A DNA stretch of 37,273 nucleotides from Streptomyces sp. GESEQ-35 (GCF_017948485.1 NZ_JAFFSX010000047.1:1-37273); one strand, 5' to 3'; shown: positions 15,738 to 24,758, counted from the first letter of the stretch. Notes: a model not told the origin generated them from the letters alone. Numbers and translations are program-made.

Positions 15738-16778
15738 ATGTCCATCCCCAAGGAGACGTCAGGACAGGACCCCGCGGCGGCGGGACCGGTCCTGACGATG
15801 GACGCCGGCTCCCTCCCGGCGTCGGACCGGTTCGGCTGGTGGGCCGAGGTGGTCGACGAGATCATGCCGGTGTCGATCCGCAGCGCGCACGCGCCCAGCT
15901 TTGAGGGCCGGCTGGAAACCGTGGGGGTGCTGCCGCGCAGCCAGGCGACGACCTTCACCTTCTCCCCGATGACCGCCCGCCGTTCCCTGACCCAGATCCG
16001 CCGCCAGGATCCCGAGGACTACTTCATCCTCCTGGTCGGGGGCCACAGCTCCGTCCGGCTGGAACAGGCCCGCAGCGTCGCCTGCCTCGGCGCCGGCGAA
16101 ATGACCCTGTACTCGAGTTCGCACCCGCTGATCAGCGATTTCCGCGACCCCGGCCAACAGTGCCGGATGACGGTGCTACGGCTGCCGCGTACCGTGCTGC
16201 CGCTGGCGGGCGGACGGGCGGACCGGCTGCTGGCCGAGCCGCTCTCCGCCGGGACCGGCTCCGCGGCGCTGCTCGGCACGTATCTGACGGGGCTGCCGGA
16301 AGCCGCCCGTACCTGCGGCCCGGCGGAGCTGGCCCGGCTCGGATCCATCGCCGTCGACCTGGCCGCCTCCCTGCTGGCCGCCCACCTCGGCGATCAGGGC
16401 TCGTTGCCCGTGGAGACACGCAAGGCGGCACTGCTCGCCCGCATCAACGCCTTCATCGACCACAACCTGGCCGACCCGTGGCTGCGCCCGGCGGCCATCG
16501 CCGCCCACCACCACATCTCCGTACGCACCCTGCATCTGCTGTTCCGCGACGCACCGGAGTCCGTGGCCGCCACGATCCGGCGTCGCCGCCTGGAGCGCTG
16601 CCACGCCGACCTGACCGACCCCGCACTGCGCCACCGCACGATCAGCGAGACCGCGATCCGGTGGGGATTCCGCAACCCGGCGGACTTCAGCCGCTCGTTC
16701 CGCGGGGCCTACGGAACATCCCCGAGCGAGGTCCGGGAACGTGCACAGAATGCGAAGGATCTCGGCACGGGCTGCTAA
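15738..16778 (+). CDS. AraC-family transcriptional regulator
   Basis: A 346-residue regulator. Residues ~30-215 form the AraC-binding-like domain typical of the oxidative-stress/catabolic NphR/FeaR group (DRFGWWAEVV near the start). Residues ~240-340 hold two HTH motifs: LRPAAIAAHHHISVRTLHLLFR and HRTISETAIRWGFRNPADFSRSFRGAYGTSPSE, the second being the highly conserved AraC signature. CACTAT ends 6 nt before the ATG and no Shine-Dalgarno is present, so it is probably leaderless. It is divergent from the two-component operon; no obvious metabolic target gene is adjacent. Confidence 0.92.
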   Translation: MSIPKETSGQDPAAAGPVLTMDAGSLPASDRFGWWAEVVDEIMPVSIRSAHAPSFEGRLETVGVLPRSQATTFTFSPMTARRSLTQIRRQDPEDYFILLVGGHSSVRLEQARSVACLGAGEMTLYSSSHPLISDFRDPGQQCRMTVLRLPRTVLPLAGGRADRLLAEPLSAGTGSAALLGTYLTGLPEAARTCGPAELARLGSIAVDLAASLLAAHLGDQGSLPVETRKAALLARINAFIDHNLADPWLRPAAIAAHHHISVRTLHLLFRDAPESVAATIRRRRLERCHADLTDPALRHRTISETAIRWGFRNPADFSRSFRGAYGTSPSEVRERAQNAKDLGTGC

Positions 16779-16944
16779 AGACGCGGCTCACCAGCGCAGG
16801 AGAAAGTTGGATCACAGCATCCCAGTGGCTTCAGGACCGGGACCGGAACCCATCGAGCACACCCTCGATGCGGCGGAGGACCGCGGGGGGACCTGAGGCC
16901 CTGGGGTGCTTCCTGGGCTCGGCATCGGCCCACCGGACTTCGGG

Positions 16945-17943
16945 TCAGCTTGCCAGCGCCACCCCCAGGGCGGTGCGGTGATGGACGAGGAAGCGGCCGG
17001 TTCGGGTCGTGGACACCAGTCCGTTCGCGCGCAGGACGCTCAGGTGCTCGCTCACGCTGCTGACCGGTATCCCGGTGCGGGCGGCCAGGCCGGTTGTCGA
17101 GGCCGGCGCCGCGAGGGCCGTCAGCAAGGCTGCCCGGGTCCGGCCGATGAGCCGGACGAGATCTTCGCGGGAGCGCGGGCTCTGCTGCCAGAGCCCGTGG
17201 ATCCCTCGTGCCGCGTAGTTCACGGCCGGCGGGTCGAAGCCCACCCCGGCGCCCGGCCAGACGAACACGCTCGGGATCAACACGAGGTCAGCGCCGGACA
17301 CGTCGATCACCCGCGAGCCGGGTATGCCGAACCTGACTGCGCCATCCTGCCAGGACACCTTCGGGTCGAGCTCGCTGAGGACGGCGGCAGCTCCGGCATC
17401 GGCGAGCCGCCGGGCGCGGTAGGTGATATCGGCGTCGAGCACGTCCCGCAGCCGGGGCCACCATGGCTCGATGAGCGCCGACCATGCCCGCCCCAGCATG
17501 TCCGCGAGCAGGTCGCGTATCGCTGCCGGGGCGTTGTTCCGCTGCCCGCCGCCGTCACCACCCGGCTGCACACCCGATCCCTGCGCCCCGGCCCACGGAT
17601 GAGCATCCCACTCAGGGCCGAGGCACTCCACCAGCTCCGCCGCGACCTTCTCCGGTGGGGTCGCGCGAACTCTGTCGAGTTCGGCACCGATCTCGGTGAA
17701 CGGGCTGTCGGGTGCCGGATTGATGAAATCAGGCTGGTACCCCTGCACCGCCAGGATTGCCAGCAGCGGCTCAATGTCCAAGCCGGGGACCAGTTCGCGG
17801 GCCTCGCGACGCCAGGGCAGGTGGTAGGCCGCCGCGCCCGGCCGGGACAGCGACCGCAGCGCGCCGGCCGTCTCATGCAGCGGCGAGATCGCGAACCGGC
17901 ACCGCAGCAGATCCTCCGAGCGGAACCGCAGGAGCAGGGTCAC
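16945..17943 (-). CDS. ArsR-like winged-helix regulator (DUF5937 type)
   Basis: A 332-residue protein. The N-terminal ~240 residues match the actinobacterial DUF5937-type domain (LLLRFRSEDLLRCRFAISPLHET opening). The C-terminal ~80 residues form an ArsR-type winged helix: STTGLAARTGIPVSSVSEHLSVLRANGLVSTTRTGRFLVHHRT. It is divergent from an MFS exporter with a perfect palindrome between them, so it probably represses the pump and itself until an effector binds. The GTG at 17943 is chosen as the first start after the operator. A Gly/Gln-rich stretch at ~130-150 (QGSGVQPGGDGGGQ) looks like a linker. Confidence 0.85.
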   Translation of the reverse strand: MTLLLRFRSEDLLRCRFAISPLHETAGALRSLSRPGAAAYHLPWRREARELVPGLDIEPLLAILAVQGYQPDFINPAPDSPFTEIGAELDRVRATPPEKVAAELVECLGPEWDAHPWAGAQGSGVQPGGDGGGQRNNAPAAIRDLLADMLGRAWSALIEPWWPRLRDVLDADITYRARRLADAGAAAVLSELDPKVSWQDGAVRFGIPGSRVIDVSGADLVLIPSVFVWPGAGVGFDPPAVNYAARGIHGLWQQSPRSREDLVRLIGRTRAALLTALAAPASTTGLAARTGIPVSSVSEHLSVLRANGLVSTTRTGRFLVHHRTALGVALAS

Positions 17944-17956
17944 GGGATGCCCTTCG

Positions 17957-17974
17957 TTTCGGCTGGAGCCGAAA
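17957..17974. promoter_or_regulatory. Operator palindrome between ArsR-like and MFS genes
   Basis: TTTCGGCT-GG-AGCCGAAA, a perfect 8+8 palindrome, 13 nt before the ArsR-like start and within the spacer of a possible MFS promoter (TAGTGT at 17976-17981). The best candidate binding site for the adjacent regulator. Confidence 0.8.
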
Positions 17975-18012
17975 TTAGTGTCTCCACCTTCTTCTGTCCT
18001 CACTGTGAACCC

Positions 18013-19182
18013 GTGACTTTCCTGCGTGACCTGCCCCGCTTCCGTTACCTGTGGCTGAGCAAGGCGATGTCCTCGGCCGGCGCCGGAGTGGGCCGCACCG
18101 CGCTCGTGCTGTTCGCGGCCTCGTCCGGCCCCGGCGCAGTGAGTCTGGTGCTGGTCGGCACCGCACTGCCGCTGCTGGCCGGGCCGCTGGCCGGGGCGGT
18201 CGCCGACCGGATGGACCAACGCCGCCTGCTGGCCGGTTGCGAGGCCGGGCAGGGAATCGTCTATGCGGTCATGGCGCTGACCCAGCCGCCTCTCCCGGCG
18301 CTGCTGCCGCTGGTGATCCTCGCCTCGCTGCTGGCGACGTTCGGGGCGCCGGCCGGGAAGAGCGCCGTCGGCCGCCTGGTGCCGGCGGAACGCCGCAGCC
18401 GGGCCAACGCGTTGCTCGGCCTCGCGATGAACCTACAGATCATCGCCGGTCCGGCGATCGGCGGCGTCCTGGCAGGGACCACCGGGATATCGGTCGCGTT
18501 CGGCGTGAACGCCGCGTCGTTCGCCGTCTCCGCGCTGTTGCTGACCCGGCTCGGCCCGCTCGCGCCGCTGGAGCGACCGGCACCTGAAGACCGGCCCGGC
18601 CTGCTGGCCGACACCATTTCGGGCTTGCGGTACGCGAAAGAGCATCCGGTCGTACGCCGACTTTTTCTCGGAATGGTCATCTTCGTGACCTTCGCTGCCG
18701 TGGACAACGTCGCGCTGGTCTTCCTCGTACGGCGGGCGCTGCACGGGCCGACGATCGAGTACGGCATCGTCTCGGCGGCGTTCGGGGTCGGGATGGTTAC
18801 CGCGTCGCTGGCGCTGACCGTCCAGGCGAACCGGATGCCGGCGGCATTCTGGCTGACCGGCGGTGCCATTGCGGGGGCCGTCGGCATGGTCCTGACGGGG
18901 ATCGCGCCGTCGACGGCAGTGGCCTGCGCCGGGCAGGCGGTGGCCGGCGCCGGCAACACCGCCGCCCTCGTGGGCACCGACACCCTGGTCCAGGAACGGG
19001 TGCCTGAGCACATGCTCGGACGGGCGTTCGGCACCGTTTACGGCGGGGCGCAACTGGCATCCGCCCTCTCCTACATCATCGCCGGCCCGCTCGTGGCACT
19101 CACCGGACCGCGAGCGACCCTCATCATCGGGGGCACCGGCGCCCTGCTTGCCGCCTTTGTGCTGCGATCCCGGCCCGCGTGA
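18013..19182 (+). CDS. MFS transporter, probable drug/metabolite exporter
   Basis: A 389-residue membrane protein with about 12 hydrophobic segments and the MFS_3/enterobactin-exporter-like fold. It opens with FLRDLPRFRYLWLSKAMSSAG, typical of this group, and has the loop 2-3 motif AGAVADRMDQRRLL (motif A-like) and a NALLGLAMNLQIIAGPAIGGVL segment. It likely exports a small hydrophobic compound by proton antiport. Its ArsR-like neighbour and shared operator suggest substrate-induced expression. The start is uncertain: GTG 18013 fits family length, but no clear Shine-Dalgarno precedes it. Confidence 0.85.
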   Translation: MTFLRDLPRFRYLWLSKAMSSAGAGVGRTALVLFAASSGPGAVSLVLVGTALPLLAGPLAGAVADRMDQRRLLAGCEAGQGIVYAVMALTQPPLPALLPLVILASLLATFGAPAGKSAVGRLVPAERRSRANALLGLAMNLQIIAGPAIGGVLAGTTGISVAFGVNAASFAVSALLLTRLGPLAPLERPAPEDRPGLLADTISGLRYAKEHPVVRRLFLGMVIFVTFAAVDNVALVFLVRRALHGPTIEYGIVSAAFGVGMVTASLALTVQANRMPAAFWLTGGAIAGAVGMVLTGIAPSTAVACAGQAVAGAGNTAALVGTDTLVQERVPEHMLGRAFGTVYGGAQLASALSYIIAGPLVALTGPRATLIIGGTGALLAAFVLRSRPA

Positions 19183-19223
19183 TCGCCGCCCTGGGCAGGC
19201 CCTCGCGGCAGGCAGACAGTGAG

Positions 19224-20186
19224 TCACCCACTCCAGCCGCCCCTCTGGCGCCGGCTGCGCCGATCAAAGGACTCGGCATAGGCGTGGGCGCGGAAGGCGA
19301 GTACGGGATCGTCGGAGAGGGTGATTCCGGCGGTGATGCGGGTGGGGTCGAACCGTTGCCCGGACCAGTGTTCCTGGTCCTGGACGGGGGCCGTCAGCTC
19401 CAGTCGTCCGGCGGTCAGTTCCTTTCGCGTGTCAGGCCAGGGGGTGGTGGGATCGTGCGTGGGGTCGCCGTCCTCCCCCAGCTGAACCCGCAGCGTGAAC
19501 GCGACCGGGCCGCTTCGCAGGCGCTCGTGGAACTCCTCGGTCAGGTAGTCGGCGGTACGGGTGGCTGCCTCCTCGGTGGTCAGGACCGCGCGGCCCGACT
19601 CCGGCTCCCAGCGGTAGCGAACCGGCTGCCGCCCGCCCCTCGCGTCGGCCCAGATGAACGCGTGGATGGCCCAGTAGGCGGCGCTGCCATAGCTGACCGG
19701 CACGGGAGGCTGCTGCATGACGGCCGGGGCAAGGTGCGGGTGGGCCGCGACATAGGCCTGCACGGTGGCCGGGTCCGGGTGTCCGGTGGTCGGGTCCGGC
19801 CGTAGCGCCTCGGTCAGTCCGAGGAATTCCTGGGGCGTCGACGCCACGAACAACGGCACGGTGATACCGAGGAGATCGGTCTCGGTGCTGTCCGGGAGGT
19901 GGAAGCGGGTCGCCATGCCACGGGTGACCGGGGCGGCGTCGGGGGTGTGCGGATTTCCCTCCGAGTTCGAGAACCGTACGGTGACGGGGACTTGCTGATA
20001 CTGAAGATGCGCGGCCGTGGTCAGCGCCGCCGCTTCCCCGGTCGGGGTGAAGGTGCCGACGAAGCAGCTGCCCTTCGCGCTGGAACGCCGGTATCCCGGA
20101 TACGGCCCTCCGCCCATGCGTTCCATACTGTCGACCACCTGCGCCGCGTCGGGCTGGTCCACCGTTTCGCTTGTTCGGCTCGACAT
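19224..20186 (-). CDS. Catalase-fold heme peroxidase-like protein lacking distal His
   Basis: A 320-residue mini-catalase of the SrpA (catalase-related peroxidase) group. Visible: VTVRFSNSEGNPHTPD with the distal Asn region, RGMATRFHLPD, FVASTPQEFL, and the C-terminal RAHAYAESF in which R299 and Y303 match the catalase Rx3Y proximal heme-ligand motif. The N-terminal block that normally reads HAKG reads SAKG (36-39), so the distal catalytic His is apparently Ser. If real, classical peroxide cleavage should be impaired and the enzyme may do different heme chemistry. There is no obvious signal peptide. It starts 26 nt after the stop of the upstream flavoprotein gene, with GGGAGGAG before the ATG, so the two form an operon. 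Confidence 0.8.
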   Translation of the reverse strand: MSSRTSETVDQPDAAQVVDSMERMGGGPYPGYRRSSAKGSCFVGTFTPTGEAAALTTAAHLQYQQVPVTVRFSNSEGNPHTPDAAPVTRGMATRFHLPDSTETDLLGITVPLFVASTPQEFLGLTEALRPDPTTGHPDPATVQAYVAAHPHLAPAVMQQPPVPVSYGSAAYWAIHAFIWADARGGRQPVRYRWEPESGRAVLTTEEAATRTADYLTEEFHERLRSGPVAFTLRVQLGEDGDPTHDPTTPWPDTRKELTAGRLELTAPVQDQEHWSGQRFDPTRITAGITLSDDPVLAFRAHAYAESFDRRSRRQRGGWSG

Positions 20187-20212
20187 GCCGCTCCTCCCGG
20201 GTCGCGATCGGG

Positions 20213-21418
20213 TCAGATGATGAAGGTGGGCTGTTCGGCGAAGCCCAGCAGGCTACGGCCGTAGATCTCGCGGCCCAGGTCGGGATTGACGACGCCGTGC
20301 CGGGAAGCCGTACCCAGGTCGCGCCAGATTCGCTGGAGGGGGTTGGCCGAGGCGAAGGCGCTCGCGCCGTTCACCGAGACGAGGCGGTCCACGGCCTCGC
20401 GGGTGCGGGTGGCGGCCACGGCGGTGTCCATACGGACCCGGGCCCGCTCTGCCATGGTGAGCTGCCGTGCCTCGGCGGCGGCGTCATCGAGGTCGTCCGC
20501 CGCACGGTAGGCATGCAGATGGGCCGTGTCGATGAGGGACGCGGCATCGGCGACGGCGAGCTGCACACTCGGCGACTGGGCCAGGCGCTCGTAGAACGTC
20601 AGGGACATGGGCTTGCGGCCGGCGGTGTCGAGCGTGAGTTCCAGGGCGGCCCGGGCCATGCCGAGCATGGGGGCGACCACGGTCAGGGCCAGCATCGACG
20701 CCGGCGCGACGGCGATGCGGGGCTCGCCCTCGTGACGGGTGGCGTAGGCGCCGGCCAGGACCGCGCCCATGTCGAGGATCCGATGGGCCGGTACGCTCAC
20801 CCGCTCGGCGACGACGGTGTTGCTGCCGGTGCCCGCCATACCCGCCACGTGCCAGGTGTCCTCCACCGCCAGCTCCTGGACCGGCACCAGGGCGATCATC
20901 GGCGGCGTGTCCGCGGCCTGCGGGGCGACGGCGAGCACTACCCACTGCGCGTGATCGATGCCCGAGGCCCAGCCCCACCGGCCCGAGATGACCAGTCCAC
21001 CGTCGCCGGTGGTGGTGCTGCTTCCGGACGGGGTCAGCGACGCGGCGACCGCCGCGTCACTGTCCCGGCCCCACACGTCGTCGCGTGCCCGGTCGTCCAT
21101 CATCGAGACGATGAGGCTGCCTCCGGTGTAGATCATCGCGATCCAGGCGGCGGAGCCGTCGCCGCCCGCCAGCTCGGCCGTCACCTCCATGCTGGTGCGC
21201 ACCGAGGCCCCGTGGCCGGCGTATGCGCGGGGGGTGCCGAGGCGGAACATCCCGGCCTCGCGCAAGGCCCGCACCGCGTCGTCCGGCACGCGGCGCAACC
21301 GTTCGCCCTCATCGGCCTGTCCGGCGAGAATGGGCACCAGCTTCCCGGCGGCCGCCACCAACTCGCGTCGGCCGTGGCGGTCATCGAACGGGGGGCGGGG
21401 GTTCTCGGACAAGTTCAC
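20213..21418 (-). CDS. Acyl-CoA dehydrogenase-fold flavoprotein monooxygenase-like
   Basis: A 401-residue protein with acyl-CoA dehydrogenase domains in order: N-terminal helical (PDDAVRALREAGMFRLGTPRAYAGHG), central beta (SGRWGWASGIDHAQWVVL, HVAGMAGTGSNTVV) and C-terminal four-helix domain ending LQRIWRDLGTASRHGVVNPD. The SGxWxxxSG...GTGSxxV pattern and the RDxxTASRH terminus match group D two-component monooxygenases (HsaA, HpaB-like, nitroalkane or sulfur-compound oxidisers) rather than true acyl-CoA dehydrogenases. A GTG start at 21418 has GGAG 7 nt upstream; upstream extensions look random. It likely needs a flavin reductase from elsewhere. It is first gene of an operon with the catalase-like gene and divergent from an AraC regulator. 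Confidence 0.82.
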   Translation of the reverse strand: MNLSENPRPPFDDRHGRRELVAAAGKLVPILAGQADEGERLRRVPDDAVRALREAGMFRLGTPRAYAGHGASVRTSMEVTAELAGGDGSAAWIAMIYTGGSLIVSMMDDRARDDVWGRDSDAAVAASLTPSGSSTTTGDGGLVISGRWGWASGIDHAQWVVLAVAPQAADTPPMIALVPVQELAVEDTWHVAGMAGTGSNTVVAERVSVPAHRILDMGAVLAGAYATRHEGEPRIAVAPASMLALTVVAPMLGMARAALELTLDTAGRKPMSLTFYERLAQSPSVQLAVADAASLIDTAHLHAYRAADDLDDAAAEARQLTMAERARVRMDTAVAATRTREAVDRLVSVNGASAFASANPLQRIWRDLGTASRHGVVNPDLGREIYGRSLLGFAEQPTFII

Positions 21419-21539
21419 AACTGAGCTCCACAGCGGTGAGTGCGGGCGGTCGGGGTGCACGCTCGGCGTGCTGGGAGCAGCGTAGGGAGCACCTCGCGGC
21501 AGCTGTAAGGAACGCCGGTGCCATGAAAGGGGGATTCGC

Positions 21540-22511
21540 GTGCCACGCATGGGAGTTCAGAACGACGTACGGGAGTGGCGGCATCGGACGTCCATCGCTG
21601 TCCCGCTGCACCTGCCCCACCGGCAGGACCTCCTGCGCGAGGAGTGGAGTCGCCGGCTCGGCCACATCGGCCATGTGCGGAACCTGCGTCTGCCCACCGA
21701 CGGGCCCACCGGTGTCTATCGCACCCGGGTCGATCACCGCCTGATCGGCGACGTCGCCGTCAGCCGCCAGTACAGCGACCCCATCGAAGGGGTCTCGGGC
21801 CTCGGCCGCGGCGACCTGGTCGCCGTGCACATCATCGAGAGCGGGAGGCTGACCGTCGAGGACGCCGGCCGACGCGTCGGCGTCGCACCGGGCGTCCTGT
21901 GCATCCGCGACCTCCAAGTCCCCTGGGAGTTCGCCTACACCGAGCCGACCAGGACACGCGTGCTCATCCTGCCGCGGGCCGCGCTCATCGATCACCTCGG
22001 CCGAACGCCCCTGCCGGCCCTGACCACCGCCTCCGCCACGGCCCCGGAATCCCGACTGCTGCTCGCGCACCTCGACACCGCCTGGGCCCTCTCGGAGCAG
22101 CTCGGCCCGGCCGGCACACAAGCGGCGTCAGCCGCGTTGGCGATGCTGCTGACGGCCCTCATCAGCACACACCACATACCCGCACCCGCCCCGCCGCAGG
22201 CCCTGCACACCGCGGCGACGGCGTACGCGGACAGCCGGCTGCGGGACACGGACCTGAGTCCGGCGACCATCGCGCAGGCGCTGAACGTGTCGGTCCGCAC
22301 CCTCCATCGCGCCTTCGCCGACGGCGAGTCCGTCATGGGCTACGTACGCCGCAGCCGTCTCCGAGCCGCCCGCCGCGAACTCGACCAGCCCGACAGCCCG
22401 TACACGGTCGCCGAGGCCGCCGCACGCTGGGGGTTCGCCGATCCCAGCCACTTCCGCCGCGCCTACCGCGCGGCCTTCGGCCGGCCACCCCGCGGACCGG
22501 TCCGCCCCTGA
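21540..22511 (+). CDS. AraC-family transcriptional regulator
   Basis: A 323-residue regulator. The N-terminal ~200 residues are an AraC-binding-like (cupin) domain (PHRQDLLREEWSRRLGHIGH opening). The C-terminal ~100 residues carry the tandem HTHs, LSPATIAQALNVSVRTLHRAF and YTVAEAAARWGFADPSHFRRAYRAAFGRPP. A GTG start at 21540 follows AAGGGGGA by 6 nt. It is divergent (121-bp gap) from the flavoprotein/catalase-like operon, which is its most likely target. Confidence 0.92.
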   Translation: MPRMGVQNDVREWRHRTSIAVPLHLPHRQDLLREEWSRRLGHIGHVRNLRLPTDGPTGVYRTRVDHRLIGDVAVSRQYSDPIEGVSGLGRGDLVAVHIIESGRLTVEDAGRRVGVAPGVLCIRDLQVPWEFAYTEPTRTRVLILPRAALIDHLGRTPLPALTTASATAPESRLLLAHLDTAWALSEQLGPAGTQAASAALAMLLTALISTHHIPAPAPPQALHTAATAYADSRLRDTDLSPATIAQALNVSVRTLHRAFADGESVMGYVRRSRLRAARRELDQPDSPYTVAEAAARWGFADPSHFRRAYRAAFGRPPRGPVRP

Positions 22512-22584
22512 CCACAGGCGCGAGGCCGCGGCTCGGCCCGAAAACGAGTGGGGCCCGTCTCTCGCCGAGAACGGCCTGGCGTTT

Positions 22585-22932
22585 TCAGATGCGGAGCAGT
22601 CGTTGGGTGATCTCCCGGTACTGCCTCAGCGCGAGGTGGAGGTCGGCGGACTGCGTTTCGGAGTCCTGGTCCTGCCAGCCCTCGCGCAGAGTACGCCGCT
22701 GTTCGGCGAGGGCCTCCATGAGCTTGGCGGCGGCCTCGTCGAAGGCGCCTTCGGCTTCCTCCAGTGAGTCACGCGGATCGTCGGGGAACGTGTTGACGGC
22801 CCGTCCGAGGCGCCGGACGATCTTGTCTCGCTCGTCCGACGAGAACAGCGGTGCCGGGCCGGGCGCGCGGCCGCCCGCGACGCCGCGGGGCTGGTCCGCG
22901 GGCTGTTGCGCACGTGTCTGGTCGTACATCAT
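22585..22932 (-). CDS. Small conserved-type acidic helical protein, unknown
   Basis: A 115-residue, probably cytosolic protein. The N-terminal 25 residues are Gln/Pro/Gly-rich and probably disordered; the remainder is charged and helical (DERDKIVRRLGRAV, SLEEAEGAFDEAAAKLMEALAEQRRTL, LRQYREITQRLL), suggesting a coiled coil. No signal peptide, Cys or metal motif. GGAAAG precedes ATG 22932 by 9 nt. No function is recognisable. Its promoter zone contains two direct GTCAACG motifs 23 bp apart (22999-23005, 23022-23028). It is divergent from an acyl desaturase, so a membrane or stress role is possible by context only. Confidence 0.65.
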   Translation of the reverse strand: MMYDQTRAQQPADQPRGVAGGRAPGPAPLFSSDERDKIVRRLGRAVNTFPDDPRDSLEEAEGAFDEAAAKLMEALAEQRRTLREGWQDQDSETQSADLHLALRQYREITQRLLRI

Positions 22933-23244
22933 CAAGTGCCGCTTTCCTGTGCGTTGTGCCGGATTTCCGGAGCGGCATGGCTCTGAGCCGTGCCGCCAGT
23001 CAACGTCCGGCGTCGGCCCGTGTCAACGCGATGCCGCTTGCGAGCAGACGCGCTAGTTACACAGACAGGAGTACGGTCGAGGCGACGAGGGTCTTTCGTA
23101 TGCCGGAACTCGGGCCGGCTCCGGGCCGTCGTCTCGGATCCGGTGAGTCCACCGGACCACGTTCCTTCCACCGCACCCCACCCGTCCTCAAGGGCAGCCC
23201 GTGACCCCGGCCGCGCCATCCGCATCGATGCCGAGGAGCCACGT

Positions 23245-24246
23245 ATGCCGCTCAGGCCGCCCCCTTCCACCATGGTCGCACCGTCGGACCCCGCTCCGCC
23301 GCCCCAGGGCTACGACGGGACGTCCCCCTTCCCGCCGGACGGACCGGTGCCGGCGCGCGACGGCGGTGAACGGCTCTACGTCACGGTGACAGCGGTGATC
23401 GTCGTCCTCCCGTTCGTGGCGCTCGGCCTGGCCGGCTGGCTGCTGTGGGGGAGTCTCATCCATCCCGCCGACATCGTGCTCGCGCTCGTCCTCTACACGT
23501 TCACGGGTCTCGGCGTCACGGTCGGCTTCCACCGCGGTCTCACCCATGGCGGCTACCGGGCCGTCCGCCCCGTGCGCATCGCGCTCGCGGTGGCCGGTTC
23601 GATGAGTTTCCAGGGCGACGTCATCGGCTGGGTCGCCACCCACCGCCGTCACCACGCGTTCACCGACCGGCCTGGGGACCCGCACTCGCCGTACCGCTAC
23701 GGCACGCATCTGCGCGGCCAGTTGCGAGGGCTGCTGCACGCGCATGTCGGCTGGCTGTTCCGCAACGACCGCACACCCGCCGACCGGTACGCCCCCGACC
23801 TGCTCGCCGACCGCGACATCCGCCGCGTCGCCCGCGCCTTCCCGGCGCTGTGCGTTCTCACCCTCGCCCTGCCCTTCGCGGCGGGCCGGCTCATCGGCGG
23901 GACCTGGGTGCACGCGCTGACCGCCCTGCTGTGGGCGGGACTTGTCCGCATAGCCCTGCTCCACCACGTCACCTGGAGCGTGAACTCCCTCTGCCACATG
24001 ATCGGTGAGCGCCCGTTCCGCACCCGACGCCATGACCGGGCCACCAACCTGTGGCCCCTCGCCCTGATCTCGTTCGGCGAGAGCTGGCACAACCTCCACC
24101 ACGCCGACCCCACCAGCGCCCGCCACGGCGTCGACCGCGGCCAGCTCGACCCGTCGGCCGCCGTCATCCGCCTCTTCGAACGCCTCGGCTGGGTGCACGA
24201 CGTGCGCTGGCCCACTCCGGCCCGCGTCGCCGCCCGCCGCACCTGA
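23245..24246 (+). CDS. Membrane acyl-CoA/acyl-lipid delta-9-type desaturase
   Basis: A 333-residue integral membrane di-iron desaturase. After a Pro-rich N-terminus, two pairs of membrane helices (~47-70 and 76-95; ~112-130; ~200-245) carry the three histidine boxes: HRGLTH (96-101), HRRHH (133-137) and HNLHH (282-286). The family introduces a cis double bond into fatty acyl chains using O2 and electrons from ferredoxin or cytochrome b5-like partners, adjusting membrane fluidity. ATG 23245 has GAGGAG 6 nt upstream. The 312-bp region upstream contains no other recognisable gene. A DUF5994 gene follows 52 nt downstream and may be co-transcribed. Confidence 0.93.
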   Translation: MPLRPPPSTMVAPSDPAPPPQGYDGTSPFPPDGPVPARDGGERLYVTVTAVIVVLPFVALGLAGWLLWGSLIHPADIVLALVLYTFTGLGVTVGFHRGLTHGGYRAVRPVRIALAVAGSMSFQGDVIGWVATHRRHHAFTDRPGDPHSPYRYGTHLRGQLRGLLHAHVGWLFRNDRTPADRYAPDLLADRDIRRVARAFPALCVLTLALPFAAGRLIGGTWVHALTALLWAGLVRIALLHHVTWSVNSLCHMIGERPFRTRRHDRATNLWPLALISFGESWHNLHHADPTSARHGVDRGQLDPSAAVIRLFERLGWVHDVRWPTPARVAARRT

Positions 24247-24298
24247 CACCGAGCACTCACTCACCTCCTCCGCCGCACGGTGATCGACAGGAGCTCCC

Positions 24299-24697
24299 GT
24301 GACCACCGCACTGCAACCCCCGCTTCCCTCCCATCCCCTCCTGCGCCTACGCCTGGCACCCCACGGCGGCATGCCCCGTCCCATCGACGGAGCGTGGTGG
24401 CCCCGTTCGTACGACCTGCTCGCCGAACTCCCCCGGCTGCTCGCCGGGTTGCCGCGCGCGTGGGGCCACATCGCCAGTGTCACCGTCAACGGGGCGACGT
24501 GGTCCGCGGTGCCCGGCCGGATGCTCGTCTCCAACCAGGTCGTACGACTGCACCGGACCCACACGGCATCCGCCGCGCACACCATCGTCCTGCTCTCGCC
24601 CGGCCAGGGACGCTGGGACCTGCTGGTCGTGCCGCCCGATACGACCGAGGCGGTTGCGGAACCGCTCATGGCGGCCGCGACGGAGGGTCACATGTAA
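24299..24697 (+). CDS. DUF5994 family protein (copy 1)
   Basis: A 132-residue small soluble protein with the DUF5994 signature: APHGGMPRPIDGAWWPRSYDLLAELP, then VNGATWS, PGRMLVSNQVVRL and a C-terminal LLVVPPDT. The GTG start has AGGAG 5 nt upstream. Function is unknown for the family. It lies 52 nt after the desaturase gene. A second DUF5994 gene occurs ~500 bp on; both keep DGAWWPRS. Confidence 0.85.
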   Translation: MTTALQPPLPSHPLLRLRLAPHGGMPRPIDGAWWPRSYDLLAELPRLLAGLPRAWGHIASVTVNGATWSAVPGRMLVSNQVVRLHRTHTASAAHTIVLLSPGQGRWDLLVVPPDTTEAVAEPLMAAATEGHM

Positions 24698-24758
24698 CGG
24701 CCGAGCTCACGGCGCTTCTCACCGGAGGGGCCGGGGCGGACCGTTCCCGGACGCCGTC

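Noticed and set aside
22540..22586. GAAAACG...CGTTTTC inverted repeat as a terminator
   Set aside because: Arms are only 7 nt with a 33-nt separation; too weak to call.
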